Source: Hymenoscyphus infarciens
Lineage: Eukaryota > Ascomycota > Leotiomycetes > Helotiales > Helotiaceae
Assembly: GCA_001414345.1 (NCBI GenBank)
Contig: LLCB01000217.1
Coordinates: 38,937-102,936, forward strand
DNA: 64,000 nt
Direction: 5' to 3'
Each line of letters opens with the position of its first letter. Position 1 is the stretch's first letter. A program made the translations under genes and the position numbers. The notes beneath the pieces are model-generated. The model was not told the DNA's origin. It saw only the letters and a program-made list of their open reading frames with translations, and did no database searches. Positions 49,985 through 61,500 of the stretch are shown here, piece by piece.

Positions 49985-50645
49985 GAAAGACTCCTTACTA
50001 GAGTCGGTAGGGTTTTGGCTAGTTAAAAGAGTTTGTTGCTGAATGTTGAAAATGCTGTCTGAAGTTCGAGATAACAAAAGGAGGAGTTTCGGCTGGTTAA
50101 ATGAACTTAATGCCTTAAGTTATTGTATTATTCTAGTAACTAGGGATAATAAAAAGGGTAGTTTCAGCTAGTTAAAAGCGAAGTTGTTACCGAAGTTTAT
50201 CGAATTGTCCGAGTATCTAGGGACAATAAAAGGGATGGTTTCGGCTGGTTAAAATAAAAGAGTTGTTACCGAATATTATTAAAATTTTGCTGTCCGAAGT
50301 TTAGGATAACAAAAGGGGTAGTTTCGGCTGGTTAAAGGCGAAGTTGTTTCCGAAGTTGTTAGAGTTTTGCTGTCCGAAGTTCGAGACAACAAAAGGAGGA
50401 GTTTTAGCTAGTTAAAAGCGAAGTTGTAGCCGTGTTGCCGAAGTTGTCGTATTATCCGAAGTTCGGGATAATAATAAGGGTAGTTTCGGCTGGTCAAAGG
50501 AGTTTGTTGCCGAATGTTATCAAAGTTTGAAATTTGTTATCCGAGTATCCGAGGACAACAAAAGGGGTGGTTCGGCTGGTTAAATGAGTTGTTGCCGAAT
50601 GTTGAAAACGCTGTCCGAGTATCCGGACAACAAAAGGGACAGTTA
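49985..50645 (-). repeat. Tandem repeat of about 70-84 bp inside X (8 units)
   Basis: Eight copies of a segment with TTTCGGCTGGTTAAA occur at spacings of 70, 79, 73, 84, 81, 82 and 83 bases. Each is preceded by GACAACAAAAGGGG-like DNA and contains GTTGTTGCCGAA-like DNA. The frame is not kept at multiples of three, so this is not a coding repeat. It is the main difference from the shorter X copy inserted next to it. Confidence 0.75.
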
Positions 50646-51679
50646 CAGATACGGCATCATCTAAGTGCGGATGTCTAGTCGTATGAAACTGTATTGCTCA
50701 GGCCCGTAGGCCGCCTCGTTCCCTTCAGCAATTCGGGTCTGAATCGGGGTACTTAAGGGCTTATTTGTAATCATCTTCCGATTTCGAAGAAAGAGTCGCT
50801 GTCGTATTATAGGGAGCTCGGAGCTAGATGGAGGGGTATTCTAAACCGAAATACTAATATCGAATAATTTCGTCGTTTCCGAATATTCAGCTTCGATGTC
50901 CCTCCTTATCTATAGCTAAAAGATTGTTTACTATTTTAGTAAAGTTGTAATTCTAGCGTCTCTTAAAAGTAGTAGACAGGTTTTAGAGCTAAGGTGTAAT
51001 CTTATCCCATATATAAAAGAACTATTCCTATTCTCTCCGAGTATAGCTGTACTCGAAAAGCGAACGTTTCTTTAGCGTAATCTTCTTCTTAATTCCACTT
51101 CTATCTCTTTTAACCTTTGTACCAGCGGGGACTCGGTCTGTAACTGTAGTCTTTCAAATGTTTGCTAGTAGAGGGAAGTTTAGAGTAGAGTTAGATAATA
51201 TTCAGTCGGGATTAATAAAGATAGCAATAACTTAGCTAAGAGCTCGCTTCTGAGTTTCATCCTAAAGGAAAGCGTATTTCAACCGATTTATATCCGATTT
51301 AAGGGAGATAGTAGAAAGGTATCAAGGGCAGCGGTGTCTCTTAAGCGAAAGAGGTCTAAATTCGGGCTTTAAAAGCAAAGGAGGGTTCGAACAAAGGTTC
51401 GAAAGAGAGTCGGATCAGTGAGGGTTCGAAGGTAGGATTTTTAACTTCGAAGTTCGCTTATAATTTTATCCTCCATCTCTCTAACCGATCGTTTTGTCCT
51501 TTGTGTGCCGCTATCTCGTCCGTATGTTATCCGCATTTTGAGAAGTCTCTTCGAGACCTTTTATGTTTACTATACGGTTTTCGGTTCAAAGAGGGTTCAG
51601 AGAGTCTTTCGAAAAGGAAGGGTGGCCCTGGAAGGTCGTTCAACGCCTCGTGGCGGAACTGATTCGGAGAGAGACCTAA

Positions 51680-52034
51680 TGTAACGGCATGCCGTCCTAT
51701 ATAGCCGATATTACATGGCATATGCCGTGTTTCAGTAGTTGTTGTTTTACATTATCTAATTTAGGAAGGTTACGTACGTCCGTACGTCTGTCTAGACTTT
51801 CAGACGTACTTTGTAGGGTTCAGGCTTTTGTATTAGCCGACGTATGTCGTTATTCGGTTTCGTACCCCTTTTTGTCGTCTAAACCTCTTATATATAGCAG
51901 CCTACTCTCCTAGAGTCAGAAAAGGCTAGTTTAGCCTTTTCTTCTGTATTAGAGCCTAGTATTTATATACGTTATTCTACTAAATGTACTCCTATATACC
52001 TCTTTTATAGTTATATATATTTCGTGTTATTATA
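51680..52034 (+). repeat. X inserted copy 5' LTR
   Basis: It begins TGTAACGGCATGCCGTCC, showing the ancestral TG edge. It is CpA/TpG-rich compared with the 3' LTR at 54384-54738. Confidence 0.88.
51889..51940 (+). promoter_or_regulatory. X LTR promoter: TATA box and self-primer segment
   Basis: TATATATA (51889-51896) lies about 32-39 bases before AGTTTAGCCTTTT (51928-51940). The spacing suits transcription starting at or just before this segment. Together with the bases before it the segment can form a hairpin, AAAAGGCTA-GTT-TAGCCTTTT. Confidence 0.6.
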
Positions 52035-52036
52035 TA

Positions 52037-52049
52037 AAAAGGCTAAACT
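52037..52049 (+). promoter_or_regulatory. Self-priming primer-binding site of inserted X
   Basis: AAAAGGCTAAACT starts three bases after the LTR and is the exact reverse complement of 51928-51940. Confidence 0.7.
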
Positions 52050-54383
52050 CTACTTCGCTAGTAACGGTATTTATAATATCTCTTCGAGCTTTTTGTTGCT
52101 TTTATTTCGCTTTAGGCCTAAATCGGTCTATTACGATAATATCCTTAAATAGCTAGGATTCTAGAGATCTCCTAGATAGCTAGTAATATTAAGGTTTAGT
52201 ATCGGTTTTAGATAGCTAGTAAAAATCGTATCTTACACGTCATAGGATTTAAATATACTAAGTGTTTAGAATTCTAATAACCCTCTCTATATAGAGACTG
52301 CTATATATAGGTTTAGTGAATAAGTCGACTATTACTAAAAGTTATTATAAAGGCTTCTAAATCTACTCTTACCCCCCTCTCTTCTAATATTATATTGAAG
52401 TTCTAAGAAGATCTTAGGTCTCTCTCTAAATCAGTTCCGTTATAAGGCGTTGAACGACCTTCTAGAGCTACCCCTCTTTTCAAAAGACTCTCTAAACTCT
52501 TTCTAAATCATACCTATATACTAAGATCTAGAAGATCTCGAAGAAATAATAATAATCGAAGAGACTATTAAGACTTCTTAAATACGGACGATATATAGAC
52601 GAGATAGTAGTATAAGAACAAAGGACAAATAATCGGTTAGATAAGATAGACAAAATTATAAGCGAACTCTAAAGTTAATAAAACTTAAAAAACACTCTAT
52701 CTCTAAACTCTCTCCGATCTAACTCTCTTTTAAACCTTCGTTCGAACTCTCCTTTGCTTTTCAAAGTCTGAATTTTAGACCTCTTTCGTTTAAGAGACCC
52801 TGCTACTCTTAATGCCTTTCTACTACTTCCTAACTCTTAAATCGGATATAAATCGGTTAAAATACACTTTCTATTAAGACGAAACTTAGAAGTAAGCTCT
52901 TAGCTAAGTTATTACTATCTTTAATCCTGACTGAATATTATCTAACTCTACTCTAAACTTCCTTTAAACCTCTACTAGTGAATATTTAAAAAGACTACGG
53001 TTACGGACCGAGTCCTTACTAGTATAAAGATTAAAAGAGATAGAAGCTAAAAGAGATAAAAGTAGAATTAAGAGAAGAATATACTAAAGAAACTTTTACC
53101 GATTTTAAAAAGTCACTTTTCAAGTATAGCTATACTTAGAGAGAAGTATATAAATCGAATAGGTTCTTATATATATAGGATAAGATTATACCTTAGCTCT
53201 AAAACCCGTCTGCTACTCTTAAGAGATACTAGAATTACAACTTTACTAAAACAGTAAATAATCTTTTAACTCTAGATAAGGAATAAAACCGAAACGCTAA
53301 GTAATCGCTAATAAAATAACCACGCTTATCGATATTAGTACTTTAGTTTAAAAGAATACCTCTCTATCCTTGTCTAGTTTAGCTCTAAATCCCCTATAAT
53401 ACGATAGCGACTCTTCTTCTGAAATCAGAAGATGATAAATAAGCTTTTAAGTACTCTGATTTAGACCCGATTTATAAAAGAGAATAAGGTAATATAATAA
53501 CTTTATAAATAACTCTTTTATTTTGATTAGCTGAAACCCCTTCTTTTATTATCCCTGGTTACTTAGATAAGAATTTCAAATATAATAACTCGGTTATAAC
53601 TTCGCCTTTAACTAGCTAAAACTACCTCTTTTATTATCTTGAACTTTAGATAGCGAAACTTTGATAATCTTTAGTAATAACTTCGTCTTTTAACTAGCTG
53701 AAACCCTACTGACTCTAGTAAGGAGTCTTTCTTACTTTCTTACTTTCTTTTACTTCTAGTAGAGCTAGAAGTTCTTTTTTATCTAAATTTAACTTAGATA
53801 CGAATTAGTATACTCTTAAAAGGATAGTAACCTCTTAGCTAAGTTATTACTATCTATAATATTATTAACTTTTCGTTTCCGACTTTATGTTTTTAAATTC
53901 TTTAAATTAGATGCGAATTAGTATACTCTCAAAGTAAGCTCTTAACTAAGTTATTACTACCTCTTAACTAAATAACCTCTAACTCTACTTTGAATTCGCC
54001 TTCGACTTTTAAACTTTTTCTGATTTTACTTTAAACTTTGAACTTTCTTCGACCTACTAGATAGATTAGACTATACTCTTTTAATAGACGTAAATACTTG
54101 CTTTTAATATTAAAGGATTAGAAACAAAGTCTCTTTATAAGCATCTATAGTTATAATTTAGAACCTATTTTGACATCTTACTTATAATAAATTTTAATAA
54201 TAAATAAAGTATCTATAAACTAAGTTAGCTATAATTCAGACTCTAATCTACCTTCTTACTTATAATAAAATTAATAAATACAACAAATACTTCAACCTCG
54301 ACAATAATACTATAGTATCTCGATTCAACTCTAAATAATAAGAGATAGAAGACTTAAGATAAGTCTTTTTCAAGAGAGAGAGA

Positions 54384-54738
54384 TATAATAGTATACCGTC
54401 TTATATAGCTAATATTACATAGTATATGCCGTGTTTTAGTAGTTATTATTTTATATTATCTAATTTAGGAAGGTTATATACGTCTATACGTCTGTCTAGA
54501 CTTTTAGACGTACTTCGTAGAGTTTAAGCTTTTATATTAGCTAACGTATGTCGTTATTCGGTTTCGTACCCCTTTTTGTCGTCTAAACCTCTTATATATA
54601 GCAGCCTACTCTCCTAGAGTTAGAAAAGGCTAGTTTAGCCTTTTCTTCTATATTAGAGCCTAGTATTTATATACGTCATTCTACTAAACGCACTCCTATA
54701 TATCTCTTCTATAGTTGTATATATTTCGTACTATTATA
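54384..54738 (+). repeat. X inserted copy 3' LTR, heavily mutated
   Basis: The 355-bp partner of 51680-52034 begins TATAATAGTATACC. Differences from the 5' LTR are nearly all C>T or G>A. Confidence 0.88.
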
Positions 54739-55101
54739 TCTAAGGTCTTCTCGGAAATTCGACATAATAATATCGATTTAGAGGGAGAGAGAGAGTAAGG
54801 TTAGGTTTAGAAGCCTTCGTAATAACTATAATAAGTCGACTTATTCACTAATCCTAGGGTTATTAGGATTCTCAAAAACACTTAGTATATTCTAATCTCT
54901 TAATATATCTATAATACGATTTTTACTAGCTATCTATATAAATACTAAACCCTAGTATTACTAGCTATCTAGATAGTCTTTAATTATCTAGCTATTTAAG
55001 AATACTATTATAATATCTAAATCTAGGCTAAATTAATTTCAAAATAAAGAGTAGCGACAAGCTTAAAGGAGATATTATTAAAGCTATTACTAGCGAAGAA
55101 G

Positions 55102-55114
55102 AGTTTAGCCTTTT
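55102..55114 (-). promoter_or_regulatory. Self-priming primer-binding site of host X
   Basis: On the minus strand this reads AAAAGGCTAAACT, starting three bases from the LTR at 55117-55472. Its LTR partner has one RIP-type change (AAAAGACTAAACT on the plus strand at 55211-55223). Confidence 0.65.
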
Positions 55115-55116
55115 TA

Positions 55117-55472
55117 TATAATAACACGAAATATATATAACTATAGAAGAGGTATATAGGAGTACGTTTAGTAGAATAACGTATATAAATACTAGGCTCT
55201 AATATAGAAGAAAAGACTAAACTAGCCTTTTCTAACTCTAGAAGAGTAGGCTACTATATATAAGAGGTTTAGACGATATAAAAGAGGTACGAAACCGAAC
55301 AACGACATACGTCGGCTAATATAAAAGCCCGAACTCTACGAAGTATATCTAAAAGTCTAGACGTACGTATAGACGTATATAACCTTTCTAAATTAGATAA
55401 TACAAAACAATAACTACTGAAACACGGTATATACTATGTAATCTCGGCTATATAGAACGGTATACTATTATA
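55117..55472 (-). repeat. X host 5' LTR, heavily mutated
   Basis: The 356-bp LTR runs from TATAATAACACG to CTATTATA on the plus strand. It is the partner of 48639-48994, followed by AAAAC. Confidence 0.88.
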
Positions 55473-57490
55473 AAAACCTCTTACTTTATTAGTAGATAGT
55501 CTACTAATATAATATATAAATATAAATATATCTTTACTATCTCGTACTTTTATTAGTAAAACGTCTATTAATAAGATATATTTAAATATATATATACTTT
55601 TTAAACTTCTTACTTTATTAGTAAATATTCTACTAATAAGAGAGTTATATATATAAATATTAATATAAATATACTTTTAAAACTTCTTATAATATTAATA
55701 GATTATTTATAAATAAAATATATAAATATAAGTATATTCTTAAAACTTCTTACTTTATTATTAATAAGTGTTTTAATAAGATATTTAACTATTAATATAC
55801 TTTTAAAAATTCTTAATATATTAATAGATAGTCTATTAATAAGATATATAACTATAAATATATCGTTAAAGTCTCTTAGGTTATTATTAGATATTCTACT
55901 AATAGAATATATAAATATAAAGAAAAATATACTTTTAAAGCCTCTTACTTTATTAGTAAATAGTCTATTAATAAGATATATAATTATAAATAAAGTTTTA
56001 AACCTCTTATTTTATTAGTAGATAGTATACTAATAAGATATATAAATATAAATATACTATTAAAACCTCTTACTTTATTAGTAAATAGTTTATTAATAAG
56101 TTATATAACTATAAATATACTTTTAAAACCTCTTATTTTAAACCTTTTACTTTATTAGTAAGTAGTCTACTAATAAGTTATATAAATATAAAAATACGTT
56201 TAAAACTTCTTATAATATTAATAATTAGTCTACTGATATAATATATAAATATAAATATATATTTAAAACCTCTTATATTATTAGTAAATAGTCTTCTAAT
56301 AAGATATAAGAATATAAATAAACTCTAAAAAACCGCTTACTTTATTAGTAAATAGTCTAATAATAAGATATATATATATATATATATATATATACTTTTA
56401 AAACCTATTACTTTATAAGTAGAAAGTCTACTAATAAGATATAAAAATATAAATATAGTTCTAAGACTTCTTATCTTATTAGTAGATAATCTACTAATAA
56501 GTTATATAAATATTAATAGAACTATAAGTATATTTTTATTACCTCTTACTTTTATTAATAGATAGTCTATTAATAAAATATATCTAAATATATATATACT
56601 TTTAAAACCTCTTACTTTATTAGTAAATAGTCTACTAATAAGATATTTAACTATTAATATACTTTTAAAACTTCTTATTATATTAATAGATAGTCTATTA
56701 ATAATATATATATATTAATAAATCTACTTTTTAAACGTATTACTTTATTAGTAGATAGTCTAATAAGATATATAAATATAAATATACTTTTAAAACCTCT
56801 TAGTTTATTAGTAGAAAGTCTACTAATAAGATTTATAAATATAACTATACTTCTAAAACTTCTTATAATATTAATAAATAGTCTACTAGAATAATATATA
56901 AATATAAGTATATATTTAAAACCTTTTACTTTATTAGTAGATAGTCTACTAATATAATAGAGAAATATAAATATACTCTTAAAACCTCTTTCTTTATTAG
57001 TAAATTATTTATTAATAAGATATATAAATATAAAGATACTTTTAAAATTTCTATATTATTAGTAGATAGTCTACTAATAGTATATAGAAATATAAATATA
57101 CTTTTAAAGCCTTTTAGCTTATTATTAGATAGTCTATTAATAAGTTAGATAAATATAAATATATACTTTTTAAACCTATTAGGTTATTATTAATATATAA
57201 ATATAAAGAAAAATATACTTTTAAAACTTCTTCTTTTTATTAGTAAAGAGTTTATTAATAAGATATATAAACTTAACTATACTTTTAAAACTTTTTACGT
57301 TATTAGTAGATAGTCTACTAATATAAGCTATATAAAGATAAATATACTCTTAAAACCTCTTCTTTTATTAGTAAAGAGTTTATTAATAAGATATATAAAT
57401 ATAAATATACTTTTAAAACTTCTTACTTTATTAGTAAGTAGTCTACTAATAAGATATATAAATATAAAGCTACTTTTAAAGAACCTTTTT
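55473..57490. repeat. AT-rich minisatellite, about 63-bp unit
   Basis: Around 30 units follow each other. Each has AAAACCTCTTACTTTATTAG, an imperfect palindrome of the type TTATTAGTA-GTCT-TACTAATAA, then TATATAAATATAAATATAC. Units vary in length and many carry small deletions. No gene lies here. Confidence 0.8.
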
Positions 57491-58160
57491 CTTTTATTAT
57501 TATATAGTCTAATTATTAATACTACTAACTTACTAGTATATCTAGTACTATTCTACTTCTAAAAGAGTTAGTTTTTTAATTAGTCTAATTAATAAATAAT
57601 ATATATTCTAGAAGATTAAAACTTACTTTTTTACTACTTTTAAGTTATAGAAACTAATATTTAAAGAAGAATTATAACTACTTTTTAAGTATATTCTCTC
57701 TAATAAATAATAAAGAATCTTCTAGTTAAAGTAGTTAATATAAAATAGGTTATAAAGAAAGTTATTTATATAAAAAGAGTTATAAGCGCTTTTATAATTA
57801 TCTTCTTATTAGCTAGAAAACTACTAATATATAATATAATATTATATATCTAAATATCTAAATCGTTTTATATTTAAAATAGTTTATAAACTAATATCTA
57901 GTTTTAGTCTAGATTATTAATTTATCTAGTCTAAACTAATTAAAATAACTAATACTTTTATAGATAAAATCATAGTAGATAGATAAATAGATTAGTAGAT
58001 CTAATAATTACTAATAAGCTCTAGTAGAAGCGTCTCTATACTTTACGTTATAATATCTTAGCGTGTTATACTACCTAAGTTAGAGCGAGGTTATAACGCT
58101 ATAACCTCGCTCTCGTCTAAGTTAGAGCTCGGCTAATTCAGTATATCTATATACTATAGA
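57491..58160. other. AT-rich stretch ending in an inverted-repeat arm
   Basis: No gene was recognised. The segment 58035-58160 is the inverted partner of 48255-48375, and a CTATATACTATAGATATA palindrome lies at 58140-58165. Confidence 0.4.
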
Positions 58161-58770
58161 TATACTAAATTAGCTAAACCTCGGCTTATATAAGAGCTAA
58201 AACTAACGTAAGAATTTAGCTCTACTAAGAGTCGTAGAATCTCGTCTAAATTCTTATAGAATAAAAAGTCAGCTATTAAGAAAATAATTCTATATAAGAG
58301 CTAATAACTAACGTAAGAATTCAAGTCTATAAAGAGTTATAGAATCGTATCTAAATTCTTATAATATAAAAAGTTAGTTATTAAAAAAAGAATAGATTAA
58401 AATAGAAGAAAGTTTATTAAAAGATATTAAAGAGTTTATTAACTAAGATTTTAATAACTTTATAATTTAATTAATACTATATAATATTTAAACTACTAAA
58501 AGTCTTTATATAAGTTATTTATTAGTAACTTTTAGTAGTTTAAATATTATATAGTATTAATTAAATTATAAATTTATTAAAATCTTAGTTAATAAACTCT
58601 TTAATATCTTTTAATAAACTTTCTTCTATTTTAATCTATTCTTTTTTTAATAGCTAACTTTTTATTCTATAAGAATTTAGACGAGATTCTACGACTCTTA
58701 GTAGAGCTGAATTCTTATATTAGTTTTAGCTCTTATATAAGCCGAGGTTTAGTTAAATCCGTATACTAGT
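58161..58770. repeat. Large hairpin / foldback element
   Basis: The left arm (from AGCTAAACCTCGGCTTATAT, 58173) and the right arm (to ATAAGCCGAGGTTTAGTT, about 58755) are reverse complements. The turn is near 58515-58535 (AACTACTAAAAG against CTTTTAGTAGTTT). The left arm holds an extra internal duplication of about 115 bp (TAAGAGCTAA-ACTAACGTAA occurs twice, near 58194 and 58299), so the arms are unequal. No frame was seen. A foldback or MITE-type element is likely. Confidence 0.65.
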
Positions 58771-60032
58771 AGTATATCTATAGTAGATTAGTCGGACTTT
58801 AACTCCGACGCCGCTAAGGCCTAGTACTAATTAGATATAGTATAGATATAGAGACGTCGTTATATATATTAAGAAGTTATACTACTAAAGACCTAAATAA
58901 GCGTACTTAGTAATACTTAGAAGTTAGAGTCTAAAGAGAATAACTAGCGCTATAGCTACGAAAATATAGATAAGTTTCTTTTTAGTTATTAGAGACGAAA
59001 ATTATTAGCTCTACTAATTTGATTTTTCTTATATTACTTAGTTCTAGACGAAATAGTCTATAGTAGGACTTAGTAAAGTAGGGTTTATTTAGAAAGCTCT
59101 ATTATAGACTATTATATTTAAGACGAAGTAGAACGCGGAAATCGTATAGCTTAAAAGAAGATTAGAGTCGGGAAAGGCGAGAGATATAAGATAGTAGAGT
59201 TAGTACTACTTAGCGAGGCTAATTAATAATAATAGATAAGAGAATTCAAGTATAGATCTAATTACGTATATAATAGATATTAAATACCTAGTATACTACT
59301 CTCTTTAGATAAATAGATACTAAACTATAATTCTCTTAGATAATACGATTAAAGCGATCTAGGTATAAATAAGTATTTCTCTACTACTTTTAAATTCTAA
59401 TAATAAAGAGAAGATTAGTTAATTATCTATTAGATATTATTTCTATATCGTTTATATAGTTTATCTCTTCTAAGCGTTCTATTTATTTAATATATTTCTT
59501 TAAATCTTATAAAAAGTAAGTAGTACTCTATAATATTAAAATTTCTATAAAGTCTATTAAGTTATAAAGAACTTATACTACTACTTAGTAATTAACTAAA
59601 ATACTAGCTAGTTTCAGATTTATAGTTATCTTAGTATACTTAGCGAATATATTTTCACGTCGCTTTTATATTTTCTATCTTTTTATATTATTTATATTAT
59701 TCTACTTATCTCTTTAGTTATTCTTATACTCTACGTATAGACGCGTTTAGTAGTCTAGTTTAAAACTACTCTTATTTAGCGTAGTTTTAGACTAAAATCT
59801 AAGTAGCTTCGAACTATAATACTACTAAACTAGTTTAGAAGTACTAAGATATTAAAATCTGAATTAAAGTAAGAAATACGTCTACGAGGCGTACTTAAGA
59901 GGCCTTCTTTTTAAGGACTTTTTTAGTAGCTTTTAGAGCTCTTTTAGTAGACTTTTTTATACTAGGAGTAGTATTAGTCTTACGCTATTCTAGAGAAGGT
60001 ATATTAATTAAAAAGAAGAATAAAAGAGTATA
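58771..60032. other. Decayed sequence, no certain call
   Basis: A plus-strand frame near 59085-59290 can be read with few stops (AEIV-LKRRLESGKARDIR), but I do not recognise it. Near 59440-59640 the minus strand also gives protein-like stretches. CCTAAATAAGCGTACT near 58890 recurs at 24708. The order of fragments suggests an old transposon, family unknown. Confidence 0.3.
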
Positions 60033-60100
60033 AAAGAGGTAGTAGAAGTAGTAGAAGTAGTAGAAGTAGTAGAAGTAGTAGAAGTAGTAGAAGTAGATAA
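60033..60100. repeat. GTAGAA microsatellite
   Basis: About ten units of GTAGAA/GTAGTA type occur in a row. No frame around them is open long enough to suggest coding. Confidence 0.8.
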
Positions 60101-60231
60101 GAGAAACTTAGCTTATATACTCGTATTATAGACTAACTTACGCTAAAATAATGATTTTTTTAGTAGAGCTTTTTAAATATAAGATTATAAGTAAATTATT
60201 ATTTAATTTCTATATTATTATTATAATAGCA

Positions 60232-60515
60232 TGAAATATACACTACTATAAAAGAGGTATATAGAAGTGTGTTTAGTAGAATAATATACGTAGATACTAG
60301 GCTCTAATATAGAAGAAAAGGAAAAACTATCTCTCTTCTACTCTAGAAGTAGGCTACTATATATAAGAGGTTTAGATATTATAAAAGAGTTCGAAACCGA
60401 CTAACGTTATACGTTACCTATATAACCTTCCTAAAATAGATAATATAAGATAATAACTACTAAAACCTTATATATAGTAGATACTTCTAGTTATCTAGAA
60501 TAGTATACTATTATA
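60232..60515 (-). mobile_element. Solo LTR of the Y/Z type
   Basis: The LTR has TATAATAG and CTATTATA edges and is 284 bp long. A perfect ATTAT duplication flanks it (60227-60231 and 60516-60520). On the minus strand its U3 start matches the palindrome at 18241 (AGTATACTATTATA edge, then TACTTCTAG). It carries AGTTTTTCCTTTT, the Y/Z primer segment. No interior follows, so it arose by LTR-LTR recombination. Confidence 0.85.
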
Positions 60516-61135
60516 ATTATATACTTTAGTAGAGTTTAAAGAATAAGATAATAATTTAAATATTTAGTCGTATTAGAGCTAGAAATATAAGATTAGAACC
60601 GCGTTCTACTAAATCACGTAGAGTATAAGAATAACTAAAGAGATATAATAATTACTTTTTAGAAATCGCTTTATTAAAGAAAATCTAATATTTAATCTTT
60701 ATCTATTAATAACGTAATAAGCGAATCTAAAAAAAGATTAAAGCTAAGAAATAAAGTTTATCTAAACTAAGTCTAACTAACTCCTAGAACTTATATTATA
60801 TAAAACTATAGCTTATTTTAAGTAAGAATAGAATTTACTAGTAGAAAATAAAACAGATTAAGTTTTATCTTAGTACTTTACTAAAAAGCGACAAAGTAGA
60901 CTAATTAGAGTAAACTTAAAGTCGTAATATATAAAATCAGCTATACTAGATTTATCTTAATCTTATATTAGAGAAGTTAAAGCTATACTTAGTAAATTTT
61001 TTCTATTTAAATCTTTTTTAAGTAAAAGTCTCTTTAAAAGTAACTATATATATTATAATAAATAATCTCTATTTTCTATAAATATCAACTTTTTATACTA
61101 TTCTTATTAAATTAAATATAACTATAAATTCTAAA
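60516..61135. other. AT-rich stretch without recognised features
   Basis: No frame, repeat pair or terminus was recognised by eye. CpG-containing patches near 60600 and 60890 suggest decayed coding DNA of unknown kind. Confidence 0.35.
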
Positions 61136-61500
61136 GATTTAGAGCTTATTTAGCTTAGATAATATTTTTATATATATATATATATAAGTAGTATTTTAAT
61201 AAGATATTCTAAATAGTAATCTTATATAAGTTTATATATATTCTTAATTATTTCTTAATATATTAAGTAATTATTTAGCTCGTAGTATATATTCTTATAT
61301 ATATTCTTAGTAAGTAGTATATATAGATATCTTAGTAGTATAAAGATATATATATATAAAGTTTTAAAGATTTATATCTCTAGAGATTTAAATCTTTTTC
61401 AAGTAGTATATATTATATTTATATATATACTAAATACTAGTAAATATAAATAATTAGTATTCTGATTTTTAATAGTATATATTCTAGATATTTACGAGCT
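61136..61500 (+). repeat. Dispersed repeat, right copy
   Basis: It is directly oriented with 45851-46280 and somewhat shorter. It ends near TTCTGATTTTTAATAGTATA and a TTCTAGATAT segment, as in the left copy. Confidence 0.65.

Larger units (their letters stand above)
51680..54738 (+). mobile_element. Non-autonomous LTR element X (inserted copy)
   Basis: LTRs of 355 bp (51680-52034 and 54384-54738) are flanked by CCTAA and TCTAA, a 5-bp duplication differing by one transition. The element sits in inverse orientation in the host X. After the primer-binding site and about 370 bp of 5' interior, 52420-54383 is the inverse of 48995-51674 with some repeat units missing. The purine tract is at 54371-54383. 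No gag or pol is visible. The 5' LTR is nearly unmutated, while the interior and 3' LTR are heavily RIP-altered. Confidence 0.88.
48639..55472 (-). mobile_element. Non-autonomous LTR element X (host copy)
   Basis: LTRs of 356 bp (48639-48994 and 55117-55472) lie in direct orientation on the minus strand between perfect AAAAC duplications. The purine tract lies at 48995-49007, read on the minus strand next to the 3' LTR. The primer-binding site is at 55102-55114. A second X element (51680-54738) is inserted between CCTAA (51675-51679) and TCTAA (54739-54743). The net length is about 3.8 kb. The interior shows tandem repeats and no gag or pol, so it is non-autonomous. The part 48639-51679 is lightly mutated, whereas 54744-55472 is heavily mutated. 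Confidence 0.88.

Noticed and set aside
51527..51721. Minus-strand frame of 64 codons at the X-X junction
   Set aside because: It crosses the boundary between the host element and the inserted LTR, so it cannot be an old gene.
48639..52034. A 3.4-kb DNA transposon with 355-bp inverted termini
   Set aside because: The two inverse LTRs belong to different elements. Duplications AAAAC (48634/55473) and CCTAA/TCTAA (51675/54739) pair them otherwise.
60033..60100. CRISPR-like repeat array, considered also for the heptamer arrays and minisatellite
   Set aside because: Units are contiguous or of minisatellite type without unique spacers, and the DNA is fungal in character.
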